Shown here: in pieces, positions 63,501 to 64,000 of the stretch
Numbering within the stretch: the first letter of the stretch is position 1
Layout of the letters: every line of letters begins with the position of its first letter
From: Odontesthes bonariensis
Taxonomy: Eukaryota > Chordata > Actinopteri > Atheriniformes > Atherinopsidae
DNA length: 64,000 nt
Direction: 5' to 3'
NCBI RefSeq assembly: GCF_027942865.1
Contig: NC_134517.1
Span: forward strand, 18,916,009-18,980,008
The notes under the pieces: model-generated
Database searches by the model: none
Told to the model about the DNA's origin: nothing
Seen by the model: only the letters and a program-made list of their open reading frames with translations
Program-made: the position numbers and the translations under genes

Positions 63501-63660
63501 GTGATGCATCATGACAAAAGAGTAAAATATACAAAAGTATTGGGAAAAATTAATCCAGCTGCACAGCATCCAAGGCAGGAAGGAACAGTTGTCCAAAAAA
63601 TGCAATTTCTTCCAAGAAATAACAGGAATGAAATTTAGAGAAAAAGAAAAATCTCAATGT
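60513..63660 (-). mobile_element. L2/Rex1-like non-LTR retrotransposon (LINE)
   Basis: The 3' end, read on the minus strand, has AATTTCCCTCTGGGATAAAT then AAAGTATTT, followed by a short TTGAAT-type repeated tail (60513-60533), the hallmark of this fish LINE group. The body is the long reading frame described separately. The 5' limit is uncertain, because sequence to 64000 gives no clear boundary, and no target duplication could be confirmed. Confidence 0.88.
60579..63605 (-). CDS. LINE endonuclease-reverse transcriptase (ORF2)
   Basis: One open frame of 1008 codons with no stop or shift. The N-terminal part has a basic region (RRRRGCRAGAKRRERKKKF). Next comes an AP-type endonuclease, from MGNVRSLANKLDELL through SGDFNH to GKSDHN. 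Then a reverse transcriptase has NKAAGPDGVSPRVLK, FDFSSAFNTIQ, GAPQGTVLSPFLF and a catalytic YSDD (KYSDDSAVVG). It nicks target DNA and copies the element RNA in place. The first ATG is probably not the true start; MHHHSNKV or MGNVRSL, further in, are more like relatives. Full coding capacity suggests recent insertion. CR1-group assignment is from recalled similarity. Confidence 0.93.
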   Translation of the reverse strand: MHFLDNCSFLPWMLCSWINFSQYFCIFYSFVMMHHHSNKVVYNREQLNNIGKAEIIRQLKPEIPLELKRRRRGCRAGAKRRERKKKFKPSLPSCIMGNVRSLANKLDELLALIRTQQEYRECSIMCFTETWLQDHIPDSSVSLPGFLTVRADRDIKTSRKRKGGGLAVLVNNRWCHPGHVTVKSRLCSPDIELLAVSFRPYYLPREFTSVVLVAVYIPPSAVADTACDVISSVVAKIQTQHPNSFVAISGDFNHASLSATLPTFQQFVSCSTRENKTLDLFYTNVKDSYISKSRPPLGKSDHNLVFLCSAYKPLVQRLPVTKKTVRKWSEEAEEALQGCFDATDWISLCKPHGEDINAMTECVTDYINFCVDNTIPTRTVRCFPNNKPWITSELKELLNKKKRAFRERDRELLRSIQKQLKVKIRESKEVYRKKLESKLQRNNIRDVWSGMKKITGLKQREDRMDGSLDTANELNTFFNRFSSGTSSPSSPPVPSQRDIPPSSDPQLSCNISTSTSVMDSSASTSLSSTQSGDAALPFASPSHFSVSRSQVKRQLERLNRNKAAGPDGVSPRVLKACAEQLCGILQHLFNLSLTQEKVPLLWKTSCLVPVPKKTHPSDINDYRPVALTSHIMKVLERLLLTHLCKQTSTYQDPLQFAYRHGVGVEDAIIHLLQQTHCHLDKAGSTVRIMFFDFSSAFNTIQPDLLSLKLQKTQVEASTITWINDYLTNRPQFVRLKKCVSNQVISSTGAPQGTVLSPFLFTLYTSDFQYKSDSCHLQKYSDDSAVVGCIRDGQEAEYRELVDRFVAWCGNNHLILNVNKTKEMIVDFRRNRVRSNPVSIMGEEVEVVEEYKYLGVHVDNRLDWRHNSEAIYKKGQSRLYFLRKLRSFKVCNKMLQIFYKSVVESVISSCVICWGSSIRTRDLKRLNNLIRKAGSVLGTTVEPLETIMQRRILHKIKRIMDNPEHPLHETVIRKQSLFSQRLLQFGCKTDRYRKSFLPTAISIYNNSLI

Positions 63661-64000
63661 GAGGTACAGAGCTACTCCAACATGCTGCCACCCTCAGCAG
63701 CGCATTCTAGAACATTATGACATATAACATTAATGGCATATGGCATGGCAAATTTACAACACAATCAGGTGCTTTTAACATGTCGATTTACTGGAGGTTG
63801 ACGTGTTGTTTTCTTCTTAGCAATACCAATTAACATTACTGGTTTGCGCTGGCTAACATTAAACATTCTCGGCTGAACGTGATTATAATTAATGTAGTTA
63901 TTATGAAACTCACTGACTCAAACTACAATTAGAGTCATTACAGTGCAGTGACATTTCCACAGTGAGGTGACAAAAGAAATGTATCGTGGACCTAATTTAA
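63661..64000. other. Sequence 5' of the LINE, nature unclear
   Basis: AT-rich sequence that may be LINE 5' UTR or host DNA. I see no gene or repeat boundary. Confidence 0.3.

Noticed and set aside
1-64000. Search for CRISPR arrays, operons or integrated viral elements
   Set aside because: No regularly spaced repeats beyond microsatellites, no prokaryotic gene layout, and no capsid, envelope or LTR pair recognised.

Overview
The window reads as chromosomal DNA of a ray-finned fish, probably a spiny-rayed teleost. The genes are vertebrate genes with many GT-AG introns. The dispersed repeats are of teleost type: an L2/Rex1-like LINE whose 3' end carries the GGGATAAATAAAGTATTT signature, a tRNA-like SINE block, hAT-like and TTAA-flanked MITEs. 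I see no prokaryotic signals. Most ATG-to-stop reading frames here are chance frames in introns. I built gene models by hand from splice sites, intron phase and protein families recalled from memory; every model below closes in frame.

Layout. (1) 3.0-7.9 kb, +: pdzk1, a four-PDZ scaffold. (2) 8.9-14.2 kb, -: gpr89, the Golgi pH regulator, 14 coding exons, convergent with pdzk1. The same neighbours occur at human 1q21. (3) 16.2-29.0 kb, +: a CD200 (OX-2)-like immunoglobulin membrane protein with two V-type domains plus one C2 domain. (4) 34.5-47.0 kb, -: three tandem genes for BTLA (B- and T-lymphocyte attenuator). The first is full length with tyrosine motifs in its tail. The second and third lie in a ~4.3 kb tandem duplication and have a short tail without tyrosine. 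A signal-peptide exon with no partner exons (48.35 kb) marks a fourth, partial copy. (5) 49.8-51.2 kb, +: a small four-exon gene for a predicted lipid-anchored (MGNC start) tyrosine-motif adaptor, resembling GCSAM/GCSAML and also the BTLA tail. (6) 54.3-57.2 kb, -: a CD200R1-like receptor. (7) 60.5-63.6 kb, -: an L2/Rex1-like LINE with a long open endonuclease-reverse transcriptase frame. No retroviral or other capsid- or envelope-bearing element was recognised.

How the genes fit together. CD200 on one cell engages CD200R on a myeloid cell and dampens it; BTLA inhibits lymphocytes after binding HVEM; GCSAM is a B-cell adaptor. All four lie near one another in human 3q13.2, so the 16-57 kb part is a compact fish version of that inhibitory-receptor neighbourhood, fused to a 1q21-like block. 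The main novelty is two tail-less BTLA receptors next to a divergently oriented gene encoding what looks like a free-standing, membrane-tethered version of the BTLA phosphotyrosine tail.
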